Assembly: GCA_016840025.1 (NCBI GenBank)
Contig: JAEOTF010000343.1
Span: 1-6,198 of the forward strand
Length of the DNA: 6,198 nt
Reading direction: 5' to 3'
Origin: Candidatus Hodarchaeota archaeon
GTDB lineage: Archaea; Asgardarchaeota; Heimdallarchaeia; Hodarchaeales; YT1-039
Shown: one piece after another, positions 1 through 4,517 of the stretch
Numbering within the stretch: the stretch's first letter is position 1
Layout of the letters: every line of letters starts with the position of its first letter
Position numbers and translations under genes: made by a program
The notes under the pieces: model-generated
Told to the model about the DNA's origin: nothing
Databases searched by the model: none
What the model saw: only the letters and a program-made list of their open reading frames with translations

Positions 1-842
1 ATTTTGTTTACAACATCATTCAGGAGGGTTTGGAGTTGTTTTCTTAGATCCGGTATAATATCCACCAGTACTCGCCCCCGAGAATATTCTTCCGCTATTT
101 TGCGTTCAAAAGGAATACGGAGGAGAATTGGGATATTTGTTCGCCTGCATAACTCTTCTAACTTTTGCGAAGAGCCGATGCCTTCTCGATTGATGATTAC
201 ACCTGCAGAGAGGTTTAAGACCTGTGTTAGTTCAATGGCTAAGCTAAGATCATAAACTCCAAAGGGAGTAGGTTCGGTGACTAAGAATACGAAGTTAGCT
301 CCGCTGATGGACTCAACCACAGGACACCCATTCCCTGGTGGGCTATCTATGATTGTTAACATATCAGGCCTGATTTTTTCTTTGACCTGTTTAATTAATG
401 GCGTGGCTATGGCTTCTCCTACATTTATTCGCCCCTCGATAAGTTCGTGCCCGTTTCTTGTCTGTCCTTTACGGATAGTACCGATTACCCGATCTATTTC
501 TTTTATTGCGCCTGGAATAGGGCAAGCAATATAACACGCCCCACAGCTATGGCACAATTCGGGAAAGGTCATCGCCACTTTAGGGGCAATGGCAATGGCG
601 TTGTATTGACAGGCCTTTGCACACTCCCCACAATACGTGCAGACTTCCGGGTCAATTTCGGGAACAGGCCGTCTGGCTTCCATTTCTTCACAGTTATGAA
701 ATGGCAGGTATAAAGCGACATTCGGGGCTTCAACGTCACAATCCAGAATTTGGCAGGTTTTATCCGCTATTAACGCTAATGACGTCGCTACAGCCGTTTT
801 TCCTGTCCCCCCTTTTCCACTCGCTACAGCAATGACTACCAT
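1..842 (-). CDS. MinD-superfamily P-loop ATPase with inserted 2x[4Fe-4S] ferredoxin domain (COG1149-type), 3' end cut by window
   Basis: The reverse strand reads open from the ATG at 842 to base 1 with no stop, giving 280 residues of a protein whose family is usually about 280-300 long, so only the extreme C-terminus is probably missing. Residues 8-16 (SGKGGTGKT) are the deviant Walker A of MinD/Mrp/NifH-type ATPases. Two ferredoxin motifs follow: C68-x2-C71-x2-C74-x3-C78 and C97-x2-C100-x2-C103-x3-C107-P. IIDSPPGNGCP near 163-173 is the Walker B/switch region. The family is cytoplasmic; its relatives carry or insert Fe-S clusters using ATP, but its own substrate is not known. An in-frame ATG at 854 would add MNHY; AAGGA abuts that ATG and lies 12 nt before 842. 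I chose 842 because family members begin directly with the P-loop strand. It is the last visible gene of the leftward block, 80 bases after a NifX-fold gene. Such ATPases often occur as adjacent pairs, so a second copy may lie just outside. Confidence 0.93.
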   Translation of the reverse strand, partial: MVVIAVASGKGGTGKTAVATSLALIADKTCQILDCDVEAPNVALYLPFHNCEEMEARRPVPEIDPEVCTYCGECAKACQYNAIAIAPKVAMTFPELCHSCGACYIACPIPGAIKEIDRVIGTIRKGQTRNGHELIEGRINVGEAIATPLIKQVKEKIRPDMLTIIDSPPGNGCPVVESISGANFVFLVTEPTPFGVYDLSLAIELTQVLNLSAGVIINREGIGSSQKLEELCRRTNIPILLRIPFERKIAEEYSRGRVLVDIIPDLRKQLQTLLNDVVNK

Positions 843-844
843 GT

Positions 845-916
845 AATGATTCATTCCTTATTTTTGCTCGATTATTAGTCCAGTGTTACTTCGATTATTC
901 ACTTCAATGAATCATT
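845..916. repeat. 11-bp perfect inverted repeat bracketing the spacer before the ATPase gene
   Basis: AATGATTCATT (845-855) and its exact reverse complement AATGAATCATT (906-916) are separated by 50 bases. The pair occupies the gap between the Gly-tailed NifX-fold gene and the ATPase gene. One arm covers the alternative ATG at 854 and touches the AAGGA motif at 859-855. A second element lies between the arms: TCGATTATT twice in direct orientation (868-876 and 891-899). In RNA the arms could pair around a large loop and affect translation of the ATPase gene, or they could be a protein site. The sequence shows the repeats only; the role is inference. Confidence 0.5.
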
Positions 917-922
917 TGCGTC

Positions 923-1381
923 TTAACCCGATCTTCTACGACCGCCACCCATACCGCGTCCACCACCGCCACCCATACCGCGTCCACCACCGCCACCCAT
1001 ACCGCGTCCACCACCGCCACCCATGCCCATATGACCTGGTCCAGAGGGGGCTTCTAAGGCTATTAGCTCATTACGTTCAAATTTCTCAAGAGCTTCCTTT
1101 ACACTCGTTGGAGCTGTGGTATAAACTTGCACTCCAGCACTTGATAGCACTTGAAATGCGTTGGGACCAACATTACCGGTGATCACTGTTTGAATGCCTT
1201 CTTGACAGATCATTTGAGCTGTAGTAATACCTGCTCCATGCATCGCTGTTCCTGCTTCATTAGGAATCACTTGGGGTGTACGATCGGGTAACTCAAAGAT
1301 TAGGAAGAAAGCACACCGTCCAAAACGAGGATCAATTGGTCCGTCCAAACTTTTGCCACTACTAGTTACTGCAACTTTCAT
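923..1381 (-). CDS. NifX/NafY-fold dinitrogenase iron-molybdenum cofactor family protein with Gly/Arg-rich repeat tail
   Basis: From the ATG at 1381 the product is 152 residues. The N-terminal ~110 residues are a complete NifX-type domain: MKVAV start strand, DPRFGRC, MHGAG, and the signature ITGNVGPNAFQVL. Proteins of this fold bind FeMo-co, its precursors or other metal-sulfur clusters in the cytoplasm; the cargo here is unknown. After SGPGHMGM comes a low-complexity tail of three identical GGGGGRGM-type units ending in RRRSG. The frame is open to 1429, but that start would overlap the upstream gene and add a non-family 16-residue leader. The ATG at 1381 has GGAG about 11 nt upstream and the usual family start, so it is preferred. 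The domain is about two thirds identical, without gaps, to the one encoded at 1870-2400, so these are paralogues with different tails. The gene sits 28 bases after the preceding gene and is probably co-transcribed. Confidence 0.92.
   Translation of the reverse strand: MKVAVTSSGKSLDGPIDPRFGRCAFFLIFELPDRTPQVIPNEAGTAMHGAGITTAQMICQEGIQTVITGNVGPNAFQVLSSAGVQVYTTAPTSVKEALEKFERNELIALEAPSGPGHMGMGGGGGRGMGGGGGRGMGGGGGRGMGGGRRRSG
941..1024. repeat. 24-bp perfect tandem repeat, 3.5 copies, inside the Gly-rich tail
   Basis: Three identical 24-bp units (941-964, 965-988, 989-1012) are followed by a half unit (1013-1024). Each encodes eight residues of the Gly/Arg/Met tail on the minus strand. The copies show no silent differences, which points to recent expansion or ongoing homogenisation. 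Copy number is likely to vary between strains without breaking the frame. Confidence 0.95.
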
Positions 1382-1409
1382 TTTTTCATTGTCTCCAAAA
1401 ATTTTTGGT

Positions 1410-1781
1410 TTAGCATCCATGACGCGCATGTACGCATCCTTGGGTCAGTTCGGGAAGTTTTTTTTCAAAAAATAGTTTAAGAACCTGTTCTACAGTTCCT
1501 GAAGGGCATTGTAAAACCCCTACTCTTGCCTGCTGAAAGAAAGTAATTGCTCGTCGTCCCATTCCAGTAGAAATAACTATATCGGGATTTAAAGCAAGTA
1601 TTTTTTGAGCAGGTAGCCCACGCCCGCCTGTATGCTGAGATCTATTTGGGATTATTTGTAGAGTACTTTCGTGATTTGGCTTCTCTCTTTCAAATATTGC
1701 AAAGAAAGAAGCACGTCCAAAATGCTCTGAAATTCTCGACTGAAGATCATTTTCTTCATCTATAGGAATTACAATTTTCAT
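1410..1781 (-). CDS. Short NifX-fold protein with C-terminal Cys/His motif
   Basis: The product is 123 residues from the ATG at 1781. It is a minimal NifX-type domain (MKIVIPIDEEN, SEHFGRASFFAIF, HTGGRGLPAQ, DIVISTGMGRRA), close to the whole length of a single-domain family member. It belongs to a different subfamily from its two neighbours: it has HTGGRG rather than MHGAG and lacks the GNVGPNAF signature. The last eight residues carry C116-x-H118-x2-H121-x-C123, which looks like a small metal site; binding is inference. An in-frame GTG at 1790 would add MNK. I prefer the ATG because the family begins MKI; an AGAGTG sequence lies six bases upstream of it and the ribosome binding site is weak. 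It is the third gene of the leftward block, 88 bases after the coiled-coil NifX gene and 28 before the Gly-tailed one. Confidence 0.87.
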   Translation of the reverse strand: MKIVIPIDEENDLQSRISEHFGRASFFAIFEREKPNHESTLQIIPNRSQHTGGRGLPAQKILALNPDIVISTGMGRRAITFFQQARVGVLQCPSGTVEQVLKLFFEKKLPELTQGCVHARHGC

Positions 1782-1869
1782 CTTATTCACTCTAAAAATA
1801 GATAGCTTAGCTTATTGCAAGTTTAATTAAGAGAAGACTTCTAATTTTCGTACCACCACGATTATTTTT

Positions 1870-2400
1870 TCATTTCGTTTCTAATTCTACCAGTCGCTTC
1901 TTAAGGACTTCTACTTCTGCTTCTATTTGATTAATCCGATTTTCCAAGACCATTTTTTCCTGATCTGCTGTCATAAATGGATACGTTGCTCTTTTCCCTC
2001 TAACCCCTTTACTGTATGCCATACCACCCATTCCACCATCCGTACCCATATGTCCAGGGCCTGAAGGTTCACCTATTAGTGGTAATTCTTTACGCTCAAA
2101 CATGTTGAGGGCTTCCTCTACAGTTGTTGGGCTAGTTCTAAAAACTTGAATTCCTGAACTAGCTAAAACTTGAAATGCATTAGGACCAACATTGCCTGTA
2201 ATCACTGCCTGAACACCTTGTTGGCTAATCATTTGTGCAGCGGCGATACCGGCTCCATGCATTGCCATAGCAGCTTGATTGGCGATCACTTGAGATGTCC
2301 GATCAGGTAAATTCATTATAATATAGAATGCACATCGGCCAAACCGAGGATCTACTGGTGCTTCTGGCTCTTCTCCACTACTACTTACTGCAACTCTCAT
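1870..2400 (-). CDS. NifX-fold dinitrogenase iron-molybdenum cofactor family protein fused to a coiled-coil tail
   Basis: The product is 176 residues. Residues 1-110 form the NifX-type domain with DPRFGRC (17-23), MHGAG (47-51) and ITGNVGPNAFQVL (67-79). A Gly/Met/Arg-rich linker follows (about 112-140). Residues 145-174 are a charged heptad-type helix (QEKMVLENRINQIEAEVEVL, then KKRLVELE). That tail closely resembles the C-terminus of the DUF5320 protein encoded just upstream (QEK-x2-LE-x2-I-x-QLEAEL, KRMGEL), so the protein reads as a NifX domain joined to the DUF5320 coiled coil. The domain suggests cytoplasmic binding of a metal-sulfur cluster; the tail suggests it docks onto, or oligomerises with, the DUF5320 protein. 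GGAG lies ten bases before the ATG at 2400. The gene is 75 bases after the DUF5320 gene in the same direction. Paralogue of the 923-1381 product. Confidence 0.92.
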   Translation of the reverse strand: MRVAVSSSGEEPEAPVDPRFGRCAFYIIMNLPDRTSQVIANQAAMAMHGAGIAAAQMISQQGVQAVITGNVGPNAFQVLASSGIQVFRTSPTTVEEALNMFERKELPLIGEPSGPGHMGTDGGMGGMAYSKGVRGKRATYPFMTADQEKMVLENRINQIEAEVEVLKKRLVELETK

Positions 2401-2475
2401 TATGATTTAACTCCAGAAAAAAGGAATAAAGGACTGAGGAAATCTAGTTTATTATTAGGGACTTCTATTTGTGTT

Positions 2476-2874
2476 TCACTTAGACTCTTTTTTTAATTCC
2501 GCATTCAATTCTCCCATTCGCTTCCTAATAGCGTCTAATTCTGCTTCTAATTGGGTTATAGTAGATTCTAAGATTGTTTTTTCTTGAGCTGGAGGATATC
2601 CTGGAGATCCCCAATACATGGATGGATATCCTGGAGATCCCAACCCTGCCACAGGGGGATTGGGGAGTTGAGAGACATCAATTCCCCATTGCTGGAGCAT
2701 TTCAGGTGGAAAACGCCACCAGCCTCTAGGGAGATTAGGGTTCCAACGACAATATGGGTACGGGTTTCCTCGACCCCAACCCCCGCCTCGACCCCAACCC
2801 CCGCCTCGACCCCAACCCCCGCCTCGACCCCAACCGCCACCCCGTCCATAGCCACGTCCATACCAATAACTCAT
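2476..2874 (-). CDS. DUF5320-family protein: Gly/Trp/Arg repeat N-terminus and C-terminal coiled coil
   Basis: The 132-residue product starts MSYWYGRGYGRG and continues into four GGGWGR hexapeptides (about 12-36). A Trp/Pro-rich centre follows (WNPNLPRGWWRFPPEM, 44-59) with two GSPGYP copies. The C-terminus is a charged coiled coil (about 97-130; QEKTILESTITQLEAEL, IRKRMGELNAEL). This layout matches DUF5320, small proteins of unknown function in anaerobic archaea and clostridia that recur beside NifX-fold genes. No enzyme motif or signal peptide is visible. The ATG at 2874 is preceded by AGGTGA at a spacing of six, a good ribosome binding site. It is the first gene of the leftward block, directly downstream of the 33-bp palindrome. 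Its coiled coil is nearly the same as the tail of the next gene's product. It may be a scaffold or partner for the NifX-fold proteins (inference). The family call rests on composition and layout. Confidence 0.85.
   Translation of the reverse strand: MSYWYGRGYGRGGGWGRGGGWGRGGGWGRGGGWGRGNPYPYCRWNPNLPRGWWRFPPEMLQQWGIDVSQLPNPPVAGLGSPGYPSMYWGSPGYPPAQEKTILESTITQLEAELDAIRKRMGELNAELKKESK
2594..2641. repeat. Two 18-bp direct repeats encoding GSPGYP
   Basis: The same 18-bp sequence occurs at 2594-2611 and 2624-2641, 30 bases (ten codons) apart. On the minus strand it encodes GSPGYP twice in the linker of the DUF5320 protein. It is an internal duplication that keeps the frame. Confidence 0.85.
2768..2839. 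repeat. 18-bp tandem repeat, three perfect copies plus one diverged, in the DUF5320 gene
   Basis: Units at 2768-2785, 2786-2803 and 2804-2821 are identical; the fourth (2822-2839) differs at a few 3' positions. Each encodes one GGGWGR hexapeptide on the minus strand. The diverged copy is the one nearest the start codon, which fits expansion from the inner end. Confidence 0.92.
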
Positions 2875-2894
2875 TTTTCATCACCTTTATTTAT

Positions 2895-2927
2895 TTTTGT
2901 GCATATGTTTAAAACAAATGCACAAAA
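2895..2927. promoter_or_regulatory. 33-bp near-perfect palindrome, candidate operator over the promoter of the leftward operon
   Basis: The left arm TTTTGTGCATATGTTT (2895-2910) and right arm AAACAAATGCACAAAA (2912-2927) are reverse complements with one mismatch (2905 against 2917) around a single central base. On the minus strand the centre reads TGTTTTAAACA, a plausible archaeal TATA box. A start about 25 bases downstream would give a short leader holding the AGGTGA site and the ATG at 2874. A palindrome on the TATA box is the usual arrangement for repression by a dimeric helix-turn-helix protein. The obvious candidate is the divergent DUF134 protein, but that link is inference. Confidence 0.65.
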
Positions 2928-3057
2928 TGTTTTTAAGGGTTCTTATTAATAACAGAAGAGATTAATTAGGTTAAAATTTGTAACATACAATCTATGAATG
3001 AAAGGTCTTATACAAGAGCAATTTTTGCTAAAATGATTGCTTTATGATTCGGTAAGA

Positions 3058-3079
3058 TTTTTGTGCATGTGCTTATAAG
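3058..3079 (+). promoter_or_regulatory. Operator half-site copy and TATA-like box before the DUF134 gene
   Basis: TTTTTGTGCATGTG (3058-3071) repeats TTTTTGTGCATATG (2894-2907) from the left arm of the 33-bp palindrome, with 13 of 14 bases equal. It is directly followed by CTTATAAG (3072-3079), a TATA-like palindrome about 20 bases before the ATG at 3100. That spacing puts the expected transcript start at or just past the ATG, so either the mRNA is almost leaderless or another TATA is used. An AAGGT ribosome-site candidate 7 bases before the ATG argues for a real leader. The shared half-site implies that one protein controls both divergent transcripts. Confidence 0.5.
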
Positions 3080-3099
3080 TTAGTAATAAGGTTGATAGT

Positions 3100-3468
3100 A
3101 TGGTTCCCAATTCTACTAATAATGAAGAAACTCCCTTTAGCTATGGTTCTGGAAGAGGTAAAGGGGGGGGACGAGGACGAGGTTGGCGTCGTAGACAAAT
3201 GGGACGTCCTCGCGCTAAACCCTGCATTTCTCAGTTTATCTCAAAAGAATGGCCTAATCAAGAAGGAATGGTGGACTTAATACTTGGTGAAGAAGAATTA
3301 GAAGCTCTCCGGTTAGTAGATAAAGAGCGAATGAAACAAGAAGATGCTGCAGAAGTAATGAATGTCTCACGAGGCACACTCTGGCGTTATTTAGATCGAG
3401 CACGGACAAAAGTGATTAATGCCCTGCTTGCGGGGAAGGAAATTCGAGTTGAAATCAAAGAGGATTGA
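3100..3468 (+). CDS. DUF134-family helix-turn-helix DNA-binding protein with Gly/Arg-rich N-terminal extension
   Basis: The product is 122 residues. Residues 35-120 match DUF134, small putative regulators often found with NifX-fold genes: GRPRAKPC, then LGEEELEALRLVDKERMKQE, then the helix-turn-helix EDAAEVMNVSRGTLWRYLDR, then ARTKVINALLAGKEIRVE. Family members usually start at the equivalent of M34 (MGRPR); here a 33-residue leader precedes it, containing GRGKGGGRGRGWRRR. That basic stretch plus the GRP core resembles an AT-hook-like minor-groove contact (inference). The ATG at 3100 has AAGGT seven bases upstream, while the ATG at 3199 has no well-placed site, so the longer form is preferred. 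A run of eight G residues (3163-3170) lies inside the leader. The gene diverges from the DUF5320-NifX-ATPase block and shares an operator-like half-site with it, suggesting that it regulates both. Confidence 0.9.
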   Translation: MVPNSTNNEETPFSYGSGRGKGGGRGRGWRRRQMGRPRAKPCISQFISKEWPNQEGMVDLILGEEELEALRLVDKERMKQEDAAEVMNVSRGTLWRYLDRARTKVINALLAGKEIRVEIKED

Positions 3469-3507
3469 ACTACTACTTGGAAGTGCCGTTTTACAGGAAT
3501 ATTCTAT

Positions 3508-3768
3508 TCAGGATCTTATAAGGAAGATTACGCCATCCTTTCCTTCATTGACCTTGGGAATTTCGGCATCCGCTCGTTTTACATAAGCAGATACATACGG
3601 AATTGGATCAGGATCAGTCACAATCACTTCAATAATTGTTCCTTCTTCCCTTTTCCTAACAACCTTTCCTAATTTTAAGATTGATTTAGGATAATGTAAT
3701 CCTCGAACTTCTACAGTTTTTGTTACTTTCAAATTTTCACTCAGAATCTTTGTAACTTTGTAAGACAT
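3508..3768 (-). CDS. TusA/SirA-fold protein lacking the catalytic cysteine
   Basis: The 86-residue product fits the TusA (SirA, UPF0033) sulfur-carrier fold: strand VEVRGLHYPKSI (19-30), helix ILKLGKVVRKREEG, strand TIIEVIVTDPDP, helix IPYVSAYVKRADAEI, final strand GVIFLIRS. Active TusA proteins have RGLxCPxP, where the cysteine carries a persulfide. Here that cysteine is Tyr26, the second proline is Ser29, and the protein has no cysteine at all, so it cannot act as a persulfide carrier. A binding, structural or regulatory role is more likely. The ATG at 3768 has no clear ribosome binding site. The gene converges with the DUF134 gene (39 bases between stops) and diverges from the NifX/zinc-ribbon gene over 119 bases. 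The fold assignment comes from motif order and spacing; the frame is clean and it does not look like a pseudogene. Confidence 0.72.
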   Translation of the reverse strand: MSYKVTKILSENLKVTKTVEVRGLHYPKSILKLGKVVRKREEGTIIEVIVTDPDPIPYVSAYVKRADAEIPKVNEGKDGVIFLIRS

Positions 3769-3887
3769 TTTAAATCAAAATATTGTAATTCATAAGTAGA
3801 TGCAGCGAATTTGAAAGATAAATAAAGTAAGCAAATTTTTGTTAAGTTTACAACTTACATAATTTAGTAATTAAGGGGAAAATAGAT
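3769..3887. promoter_or_regulatory. Divergent promoter region between the TusA-like and NifX/zinc-ribbon genes
   Basis: This AT-rich spacer must hold promoters for both flanking genes. AAAGATAAATAAAG (about 3813-3826) could serve as a TATA element on either strand, with a start some 25 bases away. A small inverted repeat, TAAGTT-tac-AACTTA (3843-3857), lies between that element and the rightward gene and resembles an operator. It does not match the TTTTTGTGCAT motif of the first divergent promoter, so control is probably separate. The rightward gene has AAGGGG (3873-3878) nine bases before its ATG. The TATA and operator calls are weak. Confidence 0.35.
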
Positions 3888-4391
3888 ATGAAAGTGGCTA
3901 TTGCTGCAACAGGTACACACAAAGACAGTAAGATTTACAGTACTTTTGGAATGGCTCCCTATTTTTTGATCTTTGATTCTATAACAGGCAATATCACCTC
4001 CATTCAGAATCCCATGCAAACTTCAGAAGCTAGTACAGGTGTTGAAGTAGCACGAATTCTTGTAGATTATAGAATTCAGGAAGTCATTGGGGGCACGTTT
4101 GGAGACCGTGTAAGAAAGATCTTTTCCGATGCTGATGTACACATGCGAGTGGTTAAGGATTCCACAGTGGAGAAAGCGATTCAGTCCTATCGGGGAACAT
4201 TATCTGCTAGCAACAATATTTTACAAAATCAGTCATATTCGCAACCGTCTACCGCAGAAGCTGGTTTACAAGTTTCTCGTGGTGCGTGTTACTGTTCATA
4301 CTGTAGTTATTCAACCCTTGAAGAATCAAACATACCATGTTTCCAGCGATATTGTCCAAATTGTAAAATCCCCTTAGAACGAAAGTGGTGA
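3888..4391 (+). CDS. NifX-fold protein with C-terminal zinc-ribbon-like module
   Basis: The product is 167 residues. Residues 1-105 are a NifX-type domain (MKVAIAATGT, IYSTFGMAPYFLIFD, VARILVDYRIQEVIGG, STVEKAIQSYRG). It is diverged: GNVGPNAF is replaced by GGTFGDRV and the MHGAG segment by EASTGVEVA. A linker (106-130) rich in Ser, Gln and Asn leads to a cysteine module: C134-x-C136-x2-C139, then C151, then C156-P-x-C159. The two CxxC pairs look like a zinc ribbon or rubredoxin-type knuckle, with two extra cysteines. Similar CxCxxCG...PC...CPxCG tails occur on other archaeal NifX-fold and small metal proteins. The metal could be Zn or Fe, and the protein is presumably cytoplasmic. AAGGGG lies nine bases before the ATG. 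The gene stands alone on the plus strand, diverging from the TusA-like gene and converging with the DUF364 gene. Confidence 0.87.
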   Translation: MKVAIAATGTHKDSKIYSTFGMAPYFLIFDSITGNITSIQNPMQTSEASTGVEVARILVDYRIQEVIGGTFGDRVRKIFSDADVHMRVVKDSTVEKAIQSYRGTLSASNNILQNQSYSQPSTAEAGLQVSRGACYCSYCSYSTLEESNIPCFQRYCPNCKIPLERKW

Positions 4392-4501
4392 AATCTTAGG
4401 TAGGAGCATCATTAGAGCTAACATATCTGTAATGATACCGATAATAGCTTAATTGATCCTGATAACATTCTTAACCAACCAATTATTACGTTTCTAAAAT
4501 A

Positions 4502-4517
4502 CCCTTAAAGTTAAGGG
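4502..4517 (-). terminator. Palindrome at the DUF364 stop codon, possible terminator
   Basis: CCCTTAA (4502-4508) and TTAAGGG (4511-4517) are exact reverse complements around two bases, and the TAA stop of the DUF364 gene lies inside the right arm. Reading leftward, a stem of about five G/C- and A/T-pairs is followed by TATTTTAG, only a short T stretch. It sits between convergent genes, where a terminator is expected, but the stem is short. It may equally be a chance palindrome. Confidence 0.3.

Noticed and set aside
4..835. Overlapping plus-strand ORFs of 72-88 codons
   Set aside because: All lie opposite the MinD/ferredoxin ATPase gene, whose motifs are unmistakable on the minus strand.
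941..1024. CRISPR-like regular repeats
   Set aside because: The units are directly tandem with no spacers and lie in a coding frame; the same holds for 2768-2839.
883..1182. Plus-strand ORF with RHPYRVHH repeats
   Set aside because: It is the antisense shadow of the Gly/Arg repeat tail of the minus-strand NifX-fold gene; it has no family resemblance.
2568..2949. ORFs with PTPAST repeats (plus strand) and GVEAGV repeats (minus strand, other frame)
   Set aside because: Both are alternative-frame readings of the 18-bp repeat array in the DUF5320 gene, which has the good ribosome site and family layout.
3017..3034. AGCAATTTTTGCT inverted repeat in the divergent spacer
   Set aside because: Five-base arms in an AT-rich spacer, not matching the operator motif; too weak to list.
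3092..3280. Plus-strand ORF overlapping the start of the DUF134 gene
   Set aside because: Out of frame with the conserved DUF134 domain, and its product has no recognisable motif.
4129..4377. Plus-strand ORF of 82 codons
   Set aside because: Frame-shifted reading of the NifX/zinc-ribbon gene.
923..4391. Calling the NifX-fold genes nifX or nafY
   Set aside because: No nitrogenase genes are present and the proteins belong to the broad archaeal family; gene symbols would overstate the function.
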